A DNA stretch of 47,708 nt from a virus, in the IMG/VR virus record IMGVR_UViG_3300010160_000074, positions 1 to 47,708 of that record; one strand, 5' to 3'. This document shows, in pieces, positions 35,980-43,991 of this stretch. How positions within the stretch are numbered: the stretch's first letter is position 1; every line of letters starts with the position of its first letter. A program made the position numbers and the translations under genes. The notes under the pieces are model-generated. The model did no database searches. It was not told where the DNA came from and saw only the letters and a program-made list of their open reading frames with translations.

Positions 35980-38900
35980 TTATAGTCTACCCACTACCAC
36001 TTGGATCACGCCCGACTCGCCTTGGTAATCTTCCAAGGATTTGCCGATCACGGTACCAATTGTGGGTGATGCACAGGCTTGCGCATGCCCGTTTCCAGCG
36101 GAAATCATCATGGCACCTTTCCACACAGAACCAGTGACTCGGGTGGGTACTCTTCCGGTCAAGGCCACTGCTACCACATGCTCGCCCTGCTGTGACGAAT
36201 TCATTATGTGAGCTGGATTGGTACTAACCACGCCGGCTACACGGTCACTATTTTGGGTATTGCTGATGGTTATTTCATGTGCGCCGCCAAACTCCATCAC
36301 GGTGCCAGGTTCGTACTCAGCATCACTTACATACATCTCGGCCAAGTCAGCATATTGTGCCGATGTTGCTTTAGCAAACACCGTGTTAAATGCAACGGTA
36401 GACGAACCAATATTACCAGTACCAGTTGTGGCACCATTGGTGATTGCTATGGTTGCATTGTTGATTGTCAAGCCAGTTAGTGTGCCTACACTGGTAATGT
36501 TGGTCTGTGCAGCAGTGGTCAATGTGCCCACAATGCTGGTGCCAGAAAGATTGCCGCCAATGATGTTACCTGTGATACTGAGCCCACTGGAACCACCTTG
36601 ATACCCGGCAGCACTAATGTTTCCTGTTAATACTGTTCCTGCTGCACTCACGGTACCGGTTGATGATATTGACCCACCTGTCAATAAATTACCACCAGTG
36701 ATGTTGCCAGTTACATTCAAGCTGGTCAATGTGCCCACTGAGGTGATATTGCCCTGTGCTGCACCACTTACTGTGGCAGCATAACTCGAAGTAGGAATAC
36801 TCAATGTGCCTGTTACATTGGCACCTGGGATACTAGTGAGTCCAGCACCGGATCCATTGAATTGGCTTCCTGTGACTGTGCTGGTCACACTCACAGTGGT
36901 ACCTGTGTGAGTGGTAGCATTCACATTGGCACCACCTAACACATTACCACCTGAGATATTGCCGGTTACCGCTAAACTGCCCAATGTGCCCACACTGGTA
37001 ATGTTGGTCTGTGACGCAGTGGTCAGCGTACCCACGATACTAGTACCTGACAGATTGCCAGCAGTAATGTTGCCGGTCACTGCCAAACTGGTCAATGTAC
37101 CCACACTGGTAATATTGGCTTGGGCAGCACCACTTACTGTGGCAGCATAACTTGAAGTAGGAATACTTAATGTACCTGTTACATTAGCGCCAGGTATGCT
37201 GGTCAATCCAGCGCCAGATCCATTGAATTGCGATCCAGTCACAGTGCTGGTCACACTCACTGTGGTACCTGTGTGAGTGGTAGCGTTGACGTTGGCTCCA
37301 CCCAATATGTTGCCACCCGAGATATTGCCCGTGACTGTCAAGCTACCTAAAGTACCAACTGAGGTGATATTGGTCTGACTGGCAGTGGTCAATGTGCCCA
37401 CGATGCTGGTACCCGAAAGGTTGCCGCCACTAATGTTGCCAGTGACTGCTAAACTGGTTAATGTACCTACGCTTGTAATATTAGTTTGTGCAGCAGTGGT
37501 CAATGTACCCACAATGCTAGTGCCACTTAGATTGCCACTGGTGATGTTACCAGTGACTGCTAAACTAGTTAATGTACCTACCGAAGTGATACTACCTTGT
37601 GCAGCGGTAGACAAGGTACCAGCAATACCGGTCACGCTTAGGTTACCACCTGTGATGTTACCGGTAACGCTTACATTAGCGCCAGTTGTGACATTACCAA
37701 TTCCATTTGGAGTCAATACAATATTGGCATTGGCAGTAGTGGTGCTGATAGTCATTGTAGAACCAGTGACTACCGGTGTGATTACATTACCACCTGTTAC
37801 ATTACCACTAGCACTGACATATCCGTTTATGGCATAACCTGATGGATTTATGTTTCCAAGTGCTACATTTCCTACTACTACTATTATGTTAGCGCCCGAT
37901 GATTGAATAGACATCGACGTGGTACCATTGGCGATTGTGGTTACCGATACGTTAGCAGCCGCAGTCACGTTACTGAGGAATCCTCCGTCGCCCACAAAAA
38001 ACGCTCCAGCTTGAACATTGACATTACCGGTAGAACTGATCTGACCTATGGTGCGCAAATTACCACTATCGATGTTGCCAGACACGCTGATCGAAGTACC
38101 TGTGTATCTTGTGGTGCTTATATTGCCGCCAGTGATATTACCTGTTGCACTGATCAGTCCACCTGTTAATAAATTACCGGCTATGACGTTGGCAGTTGCC
38201 GAAATTAGCCCACCTGTTAGTAAATTGCCGGCAGTGACGTTACCACTGGCACTCAATGTGGTAGGAGTCAATGTACCAATTATGTTACCACCATAGATGT
38301 TACCAGTTCCACTAATAACACCAGATCCAAATAATATATTACCGCCAGTGATGTTACCGGCCACGCTGAGTGCTGTGCCAGATGTGTTGGCGATTGATAC
38401 CAAAGTATTGGCAGAGAATGTGACATTACCATTGCCGGCGGCAGTTCCAATACTGATGTTGGTGACGGAATTGGCAACTCCGTTTTCACCAATACTGATG
38501 GTTTTTGTGTTGCCAGTGGAAGTGGCACCATTGGCAAGGTACAATATTTGTGTGGCAGTAGATCTGCCCAGAGCTAGAAAACCTGTTTGTGCAGTTCCTC
38601 CAACTGTCCAAGTCCCCGTGGTCATTGAGCCATCTGTCCAGTTTTGAGTTGTGGCTGTGCGGGTGAATGCCGAACTGGTCATGCTCACGGTGCCCGACAT
38701 GGTCGTAGTACCAGTTGCAGTCAATGCAGCAGTTGATATGTTACCACCAGTGATATTACCTGTGGCTGAGATCAATCCGCCGGTTAACAAGTTTCCGCTG
38801 GTGACATTGCCGGTAACACTGACCAATCCACCTGTGTAGCTGGCAGCATTAACTATTGTAGTAGCAAGAACATTGTTGGCTGCTATATTACCAGATATGC

Positions 38901-41900
38901 TCAAGTTACCACCTGTAACATTGCCGGTCGCTGATACATTACCGGTTACGCTAAGTCCAAAAGCATGCTTGAATCTTCCAATTTCGTTGGCAGTATCACT
39001 ACCATTGGTACTAAACACAATGTCCTTGGCAGTGTAAGTGCTGAGCACTAGATTGCCGCCACCTGTTGTGACATTGCCGGTCACATACAAATACCCATCA
39101 TTGGCGGTGGTCAGTGCATAGCCTGGTTGATTGTAGGTCGAGCTATTGATACCCATACTAACAAAACCATCGGTATCATTACCATTATCTGCCACTGCTA
39201 CAATATCTGTTGTTGCGGCCAGACCACTTGATTTATTCTGTACTATTAATTGTACATAGCTATTAGCGGTAGCAGCAGCTTGAACTGGAGCAGTCAGTGG
39301 AGCAAAACTCATTGCAGCACCAGCAATCACATTTCCATCGGCAATCAAATTTCCAGCGGTTTGTAAATTGCCGCCAATGATGTTGCCGATCGCTGTGATC
39401 AATCCGCCTGTGTTGACATTACCACCTGTTACATTTCCTGATGCACTTACTGATGCAGCACTAACCGCTGCGGTAGTGATAATATTACCACCGGTTACAT
39501 TACCAGTGGCACTGATCAGGCCACCTGTCAATACATTACCACCTGTGATGGTACCGGTTACTGATACCGTGGCTCCTGTATGTGTGGTTGCGTTGACATT
39601 GGCACCACCTAGCACGTTGCCACCGGTGATGTTGCCAGTTACACTGACAGTGGTACCTGTGTGCGTGGTTGCGTTGACATTGGCACCACCTAGCACGTTG
39701 CCACCCGAGATGTTGCCTGTTACTGCCAAACTAGTTAGTGTACCAACTGAGGTAATATTGGTTTGTGCCGCAGTGGTCAGCGTACCCACAATGCTAGTAC
39801 CAGTTAGGTTACCACCGGTAATATTACCAGTAGACGAGATCAATCCACCTGTTAATAAATTACCACCTGTGACGTTGGCACTGACCGAAACTGTGGTACC
39901 TGTATGTGTGGTTGCGTTGACATTGGCACCACCTAGCACATTGGCTGCTGTGATATTACCGGTTGCTGAAATCGCACCACCGGTTAATATGTTACCACCA
40001 ATAATATTTGCACTGACCGATACTGTGGTACCGGTTAAACTGGTTGCATTCACATTGGCTCCGCCTAACACGTTGCCACCGGTGATGTTGCCAGTTGTGG
40101 TGATTGTGTTTGCGCCGGCAGCAATGGTGCCTATGACGTTACCACCAGTGATGTTGCCGCTTACACTCAGACTAGTCAGTGTACCTACTGAGGTTATATT
40201 GTTTTGTGCTGCTGTGGTTAATGTGCCTACAATGCTGGTACCAGTTAGGTTACCACCGGTGATGTTGCCAGTTGCAGATATTAATCCACCTGTTAATAAA
40301 TTACCACTTGTGGTGTTACCGGTTACTGCTAAACTGGTCAACGTGCCCACTGAAGTTATATTGGTTTGTGCTGCTGTGGTCAGTGTACCCACAATGCTGG
40401 TACCAGTTAGGTTGCCACCGGTGATGTTGCCAGTTGCGCTGATTAGGCCACCTGTTAATACATTGCCACCTGTTACGTTTGCACTTACACTAACTGTAGT
40501 ACCAGTAAACAAAGTAGAGTTAACATTAGCACCGCCTAATACATTTCCTGCAATGACATTTCCTGTGCCGGTGATATTGCCACTACCAAATATTACATTA
40601 CCACCTGTGATGTTGCCAGTTACTGAGACCGTGGTACCTGTGTGAGTTGTGGCATTCACATTAGCACCACCTAACACATTACCGCCTGTGATGTTACCTG
40701 TAGCACTTACTTGACCAGCAGTCAATATGTTTCCGCCTGTTACGTTTGCACTAACACTAACAGTGGTTCCTGTGTGTGTGGTTGCGTTGACGTTGGCACC
40801 ACCTAATACGTTACCACCTGTGATGTTGCCGGTTGCTGAAATCAAGCCTCCTGTTAATACGTTTCCGCCGGTGACATTGCCGGTTGCTGAAACCAATCCA
40901 CCGGTCAGCAAATTGCCGCCGCTGATATTACCAGTTGTGGTAATAGGATTTGCTCCGGCAATGATAGCACCAATAATGTTGGCGCCAGTGATGTTGCCCG
41001 ACACACTTATTAGTCCACCTAGTATATTACCAATGCCGCTGACATTACCTGCACCAAATAGTATATTTCCACCGGTGATGTTGCTTGACACACTGACCGT
41101 AGTACCAGTCAAAGTAGTTGCATTGACATTGGCACCACCTAGCACGTTACCTGCTGTGATGTTACCGGTTGCACTAATTGTTCCGGTTGTTCGTAAATTT
41201 CCTGCTTGTACGTCTGAGTTTGCTATTAGATAGCCGCCAGTGATATTGCCTACTGCGTTTATCAACCCAGTAGAAAGTAAATTACCACCTGCTACGTTGC
41301 CTACTACACTCAGTCCAGCTGCACTGGAAAAAACAGCAACCGATGTAGGAGTTATTGCGCCAACGGCTGTGGTGAATATCTGTACGTTGGTAGCTCTGCT
41401 GGTATCTGAGAATGCTTCGGCGGCTGTGATGTCCAATCTGCCGGTTGATACATTACCAAATTGTAATGTACCACTGCTGAATCCACGTGCTGTGAATTGG
41501 GCTAATGTGTCTCCAGGTTGTGTTCCAGTAGGAGCAGTTCCAGTTCCGCCAGCAGTTCTTCCAGTGAATGCACTATACGATCCTGATCCAAATGCATCTT
41601 GTGTTATTCTAGTATTAGCACCATCCGCGCCCGAAATATGTAAATCAGTTCCTGCTGTGGTGCTGTTGCCTGTGATTGAGTAGACCACGCTCTGAGGAGT
41701 GGCCAATATGGTCACTTCACAATCTGGAGTGGTTGTTCCGACCGCTAGATTAGCACCGGTGATGTTACCGGTTGCTGAAATTGTGCCTGCGGTACGTAGA
41801 TTACCACCTTGGATGTTGCCTGTTGCTGATATTGTGCTGCCGGCCGATATCAGTCCAGCTGTCAATATGTTTCCGCCTGTTACGTTTGCACTTACACTTA

Positions 41901-42393
41901 CAGTGGTACCTGTGTGTGTGGTTGCGTTGACATTGGCGCCGCCTAACACGTTACCGCCAGTGATATTACCTGTGGCACTTACCTGGCCGGCAGTTCGTAG
42001 ATTACCGCCCTGCACGTTACCGGTGACCGTTATTAATCCAGCAGTTGAAATATTACCGCTGGTTAGGTTGCCTGTTGCACTAATAGTACTAGCTGTGGTA
42101 ACTGCTCCACTAATATTAGCAGTACCGGTGATATTGGCACCAGTTGAAGTAAACACAGCTACATTACTGGTACCGCCCACGGTGATATTAGCGTTGCCAC
42201 TGGCTAGAGGAATCCCAAGATTTGTAGTACCGTTAGTCAGTGCTGTGGCCGAAAGATTACCAGTTATGGTAGCATTTCCAGATACCGTGAGGTTTCCACT
42301 TACAACTACTGTACCACCTTGCAAAGTGATTGCATCAGATGCTGTAACGGTTTGTATGGTAAGATTACCGAGCACACGCTTGAAAGTAGACAT
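35980..42393 (-). CDS. Largest tail fibre, GN-repeat type, DLAE/peptidase-G2-like C-terminus
   Basis: 2137 residues. The N-terminus (FKRVLGNLTIQTVTASDAIT, then VVVSGNLTVSGNATITGNL) is a common fibre start. The body is the purest run of repeats in the window: units of 17 (VLTGGLISATGNITGGN), 27 and 37 residues. Three non-repeat modules interrupt it at about 217-361 (DLHISGADGANTRITQDAFG), 1034-1144 (VADNGNDTDGFVSMGI) and 1241-1331 (TATTQNWTDGSMTTGTW). The end, about 1995-2137 (YADLAEMYVSD, EPGTVMEFGG, RVAGVVSTNPAHIMN, VALTGRVPTRV), resembles the peptidase-G2/autoproteolytic chaperone-like C-termini of phage fibres; self-cleavage is not shown. A TATAAATA promoter, AAGGAA ribosome site, and ATG directly after the previous TGA. 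Confidence 0.85.
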   Translation of the reverse strand: MSTFKRVLGNLTIQTVTASDAITLQGGTVVVSGNLTVSGNATITGNLSATALTNGTTNLGIPLASGNANITVGGTSNVAVFTSTGANITGTANISGAVTTASTISATGNLTSGNISTAGLITVTGNVQGGNLRTAGQVSATGNITGGNVLGGANVNATTHTGTTVSVSANVTGGNILTAGLISAGSTISATGNIQGGNLRTAGTISATGNITGANLAVGTTTPDCEVTILATPQSVVYSITGNSTTAGTDLHISGADGANTRITQDAFGSGSYSAFTGRTAGGTGTAPTGTQPGDTLAQFTARGFSSGTLQFGNVSTGRLDITAAEAFSDTSRATNVQIFTTAVGAITPTSVAVFSSAAGLSVVGNVAGGNLLSTGLINAVGNITGGYLIANSDVQAGNLRTTGTISATGNITAGNVLGGANVNATTLTGTTVSVSSNITGGNILFGAGNVSGIGNILGGLISVSGNITGANIIGAIIAGANPITTTGNISGGNLLTGGLVSATGNVTGGNVLTGGLISATGNITGGNVLGGANVNATTHTGTTVSVSANVTGGNILTAGQVSATGNITGGNVLGGANVNATTHTGTTVSVTGNITGGNVIFGSGNITGTGNVIAGNVLGGANVNSTLFTGTTVSVSANVTGGNVLTGGLISATGNITGGNLTGTSIVGTLTTAAQTNITSVGTLTSLAVTGNTTSGNLLTGGLISATGNITGGNLTGTSIVGTLTTAAQNNITSVGTLTSLSVSGNITGGNVIGTIAAGANTITTTGNITGGNVLGGANVNATSLTGTTVSVSANIIGGNILTGGAISATGNITAANVLGGANVNATTHTGTTVSVSANVTGGNLLTGGLISSTGNITGGNLTGTSIVGTLTTAAQTNITSVGTLTSLAVTGNISGGNVLGGANVNATTHTGTTVSVTGNITGGNVLGGANVNATTHTGATVSVTGTITGGNVLTGGLISATGNVTGGNIITTAAVSAASVSASGNVTGGNVNTGGLITAIGNIIGGNLQTAGNLIADGNVIAGAAMSFAPLTAPVQAAATANSYVQLIVQNKSSGLAATTDIVAVADNGNDTDGFVSMGINSSTYNQPGYALTTANDGYLYVTGNVTTGGGNLVLSTYTAKDIVFSTNGSDTANEIGRFKHAFGLSVTGNVSATGNVTGGNLSISGNIAANNVLATTIVNAASYTGGLVSVTGNVTSGNLLTGGLISATGNITGGNISTAALTATGTTTMSGTVSMTSSAFTRTATTQNWTDGSMTTGTWTVGGTAQTGFLALGRSTATQILYLANGATSTGNTKTISIGENGVANSVTNISIGTAAGNGNVTFSANTLVSIANTSGTALSVAGNITGGNILFGSGVISGTGNIYGGNIIGTLTPTTLSASGNVTAGNLLTGGLISATANVIAGNLLTGGLISATGNITGGNISTTRYTGTSISVSGNIDSGNLRTIGQISSTGNVNVQAGAFFVGDGGFLSNVTAAANVSVTTIANGTTSMSIQSSGANIIVVVGNVALGNINPSGYAINGYVSASGNVTGGNVITPVVTGSTMTISTTTANANIVLTPNGIGNVTTGANVSVTGNITGGNLSVTGIAGTLSTAAQGSITSVGTLTSLAVTGNITSGNLSGTSIVGTLTTAAQTNITSVGTLTSLAVTGNISGGNLSGTSIVGTLTTASQTNITSVGTLGSLTVTGNISGGNILGGANVNATTHTGTTVSVTSTVTGSQFNGSGAGLTSIPGANVTGTLSIPTSSYAATVSGAAQANITSVGTLTSLAVTGNITAGNLSGTSIVGTLTTASQTNITSVGTLGSLAVTGNISGGNVLGGANVNATTHTGTTVSVTSTVTGSQFNGSGAGLTSIPGANVTGTLSIPTSSYAATVSGAAQGNITSVGTLTSLNVTGNITGGNLLTGGSISSTGTVSAAGTVLTGNISAAGYQGGSSGLSITGNIIGGNLSGTSIVGTLTTAAQTNITSVGTLTGLTINNATIAITNGATTGTGNIGSSTVAFNTVFAKATSAQYADLAEMYVSDAEYEPGTVMEFGGAHEITISNTQNSDRVAGVVSTNPAHIMNSSQQGEHVVAVALTGRVPTRVTGSVWKGAMMISAGNGHAQACASPTIGTVIGKSLEDYQGESGVIQVVVGRL
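36719..37450 (-). repeat. 366-bp tandem duplication in the fibre gene
   Basis: The block beginning at the CACCACTTACTGTGGCAGCA element (36762) recurs at 37128, 366 bases (122 codons) later. The two copies encode nearly the same peptide (GSQFNGSGAGLTSIPGANVT and following) but differ at many third positions. Outer limits are approximate. Confidence 0.75.
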
Positions 42394-42984
42394 TCAAAGT
42401 TCCTTTGTGTTATTTATACGATTCAAAAAGTCGTCTATGGGCATGTGATGTAGATTACCTAGGCTTTTCAAGTCTGGTATGTTGGCTGTGGTGCTGGCAC
42501 CTACCACTCGATAAAAACTAGTTTTACGAAAATCTTTACAGATTTTGACCAGCTGTTTTGTCCAATTTCCTGCATAGGTAGGATTGGAAGAACTTTTTTT
42601 ATAGAACTCAGTGTCTGCATAGCAGTTGTTGAACTTGCCATGCTTGGTTGGGCCCATATCAAACCCAACCATGTAGATTGCTACATTACGATCCAGCGCC
42701 GCTAGTGCTACTGCTGCCGGGCCTGAACTGAATCCAAAGTAGTCTTGAGGTATGCGTTCTGCACCCATATCGGGCAAAGGACGACGTGTGTACATTCGAT
42801 TTCGTTGTGCGTATCCTGTTTTTTGTATGGCTTCGCTGATAGGAACATCGGTGCTGACCAAAACGTCTGGTGTGAACTCGCGATACAATGCATTGCAACC
42901 ATACACAGGGCCAAGTGATTTTAAGAGATTTAAATCAATCCCTTGACGGCTCAGCCCATTACCTAATACAAATGCTCTGCTCAT
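42394..42984 (-). CDS. Nucleotide-sugar transferase-like protein (DUF115/sialyltransferase-type fold)
   Basis: 196 residues. AFVLGNGLSR (4-13) is a Rossmann-type nucleotide-binding start; YGCNALYREFTPDVLVSTD (28-46) follows the pattern of a class of phage and bacterial proteins related to CST-type sialyltransferases and DUF115 proteins. IYMVGFDMGPTKHGKFNN (103-120) is a second conserved-looking block. It could add or carry a sugar, but the donor-binding residues cannot be judged by eye and many relatives are only 'hypothetical'. The TGA stop directly abuts the giant fibre's ATG, and the fibre's late promoter lies in its 3' end, so the two are likely co-translated. A terminator overlaps its leader, so it needs read-through or its own promoter. 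Confidence 0.5.
   Translation of the reverse strand: MSRAFVLGNGLSRQGIDLNLLKSLGPVYGCNALYREFTPDVLVSTDVPISEAIQKTGYAQRNRMYTRRPLPDMGAERIPQDYFGFSSGPAAVALAALDRNVAIYMVGFDMGPTKHGKFNNCYADTEFYKKSSSNPTYAGNWTKQLVKICKDFRKTSFYRVVGASTTANIPDLKSLGNLHHMPIDDFLNRINNTKEL
42411..42418 (-). promoter_or_regulatory. Late promoter (TATAAATA) for the 2137-codon fibre
   Basis: Perfect late consensus on the minus strand, inside the 3' end of the upstream gene, 17 bases before the ATG. The leader contains AAGGAA within a small CAAAG/CTTTG hairpin. Confidence 0.8.
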
Positions 42985-43013
42985 AAAAAATACTCCCAGT
43001 ATGTAGCTGGGAG
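42985..43013 (-). terminator. Intrinsic terminator
   Basis: Transcribed strand CTCCCAG, 7-base loop, CTGGGAG, then TATTTTTT. It follows the stop of the 272-codon structural gene by 20 bases and runs up to the ATG of the next gene. Confidence 0.85.
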
Positions 43014-43032
43014 GACTCCACTACCTAACAAA

Positions 43033-43851
43033 TTAAGATGTGACGCTGGCGATCTGAGCCAGTTGGATTGTGGCATTGTCAGTTGAAGTAGAACCAACCA
43101 TTTCGCCACCAGACACAGTCACGTTACCTTCGTCTGTGAAGAAGTTAGCAACATATTGATTTTCGCCAGATTGAATGTTAACACCAAGATTAGAATTAGC
43201 GTATGTACCATAAGTCATGCCGTTCCAATCACGCACCCACTTGTTGGTGATATAGCTAGCATAAACTGCCGAGCTGTCACCTACAGAGTAAGCAATGCTC
43301 ATGAAGCCAGCTGCCGGAGTGGCTGTGTTGGACAAAACACAAACGCCCACAGGATATGCTTCGCCTGTGCCTGCACCCACGGCTGTGGCTGTAAAGATAT
43401 CACCTGCAATTACACCAGTACCAGCGCCGACGGCTGCCCAGTCAGTGGTGCCAACTGTGGAAACTTGATAGGCTTGACCAACAATAAAACTTTCGTCTGC
43501 TGTAGCAGCGGCAGTGTAGGCCACTAAGAATTTGTGGCTTCCTTTTTGACGTATGATTCTGCCTGCGCCTGCTGTGGTGCTGGTGCTATCAGCTAAGCTG
43601 ATGTTTACAACTGCGGCAATTTCTGGAAATGTAGCACTTGCTGTACTAGTAGCAGGTGAACCACCAACCACACCCAAGAATTGTGTGGTGTCTAGTGTTT
43701 GAACTGGTGTGTTGTATGCTGGGTTAGTCAGCGATCCGAAGTTAGGAAAACCAGCGTCAGTTAGAATGTTTTGGTTGTATGCTGTGACTGTGCCAGTTAC
43801 TGTTGTACCCGAACCAACACTGTTTTTTTGAATTTTTAGAGCTCTTCCCAT
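43033..43851 (-). CDS. Virion structural protein, possibly head decoration
   Basis: 272 residues beginning MGRALKIQKNSVGSGTTVTG, all-beta in appearance, rich in Ala/Thr/Gly/Ser. Residues about 121-167 contain the widespread phage structural motif FIVGQAYQVSTVGTTDW, then GAGTGVIAGDIFTATAVGAG. WVRDWNGMTYGTY (about 202-214) and VANFFTDEGNVTVSG (about 232-246) follow. An AAGGAG ribosome site 7-8 bases from the ATG and a dedicated terminator suggest strong, independent expression, as for an abundant capsid or tail protein. It lies near gp23. I recall similar 'structural protein' annotations in cyanophages but cannot name the exact role. Confidence 0.65.
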   Translation of the reverse strand: MGRALKIQKNSVGSGTTVTGTVTAYNQNILTDAGFPNFGSLTNPAYNTPVQTLDTTQFLGVVGGSPATSTASATFPEIAAVVNISLADSTSTTAGAGRIIRQKGSHKFLVAYTAAATADESFIVGQAYQVSTVGTTDWAAVGAGTGVIAGDIFTATAVGAGTGEAYPVGVCVLSNTATPAAGFMSIAYSVGDSSAVYASYITNKWVRDWNGMTYGTYANSNLGVNIQSGENQYVANFFTDEGNVTVSGGEMVGSTSTDNATIQLAQIASVTS

Positions 43852-43928
43852 TTGATTTCTCCTTATAGAAGCCCAATGCGGGTTCTAGCCGCTACGCAGT
43901 GGTGTCCTGCATAAAACACCGTATTGTG

Positions 43929-43957
43929 TTGACAAGTATTTAGCAGCCTGTTAAAAT
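43929..43957 (+). promoter_or_regulatory. Sigma70-type promoter for the TPR-glycosyltransferase
   Basis: TTGACA (43929-43934), 17-base spacer, TAAAAT (43952-43957), giving a start near 43964 and a leader of about 28 bases. A palindrome GTTAAAATTTAAC covers the -10 (43950-43962) and could be an operator. Confidence 0.8.
43937..43944 (-). promoter_or_regulatory. Possible late promoter (GCTAAATA) for the 272-codon structural gene
   Basis: Minus strand GCTAAATA, 85 bases upstream of the ATG at 43851. It lies on the opposite strand inside the spacer of the sigma70 promoter 43929-43957. The leader contains GGTGT/ACACC and a strong AAGGAG site. Confidence 0.45.
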
Positions 43958-43991
43958 TTAACACCGCACAGCGGATTTTATTAAATATTCC

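Noticed and set aside
39368-40645. Long plus-strand reading frames opposite the fibre genes (also 25688-26578, 26849-27826, 28142-28954 and others)
   Set aside because: They translate to Pro/Val/Leu strings (PPVMLPV-type) that are simply the complement of GN(I/V)T repeat codons, have no ribosome sites, and lie antisense to confident genes.
36480-42100. CRISPR-like regularity of short repeats
   Set aside because: Repeats are in-frame coding units of a fibre, unequal in spacing and diverged synonymously; there are no constant direct repeats with unique spacers and no cas genes.
14647-42393. Diversity-generating retroelement for fibre variation
   Set aside because: No reverse transcriptase, no template repeat and no adenine-biased variable repeat was seen.
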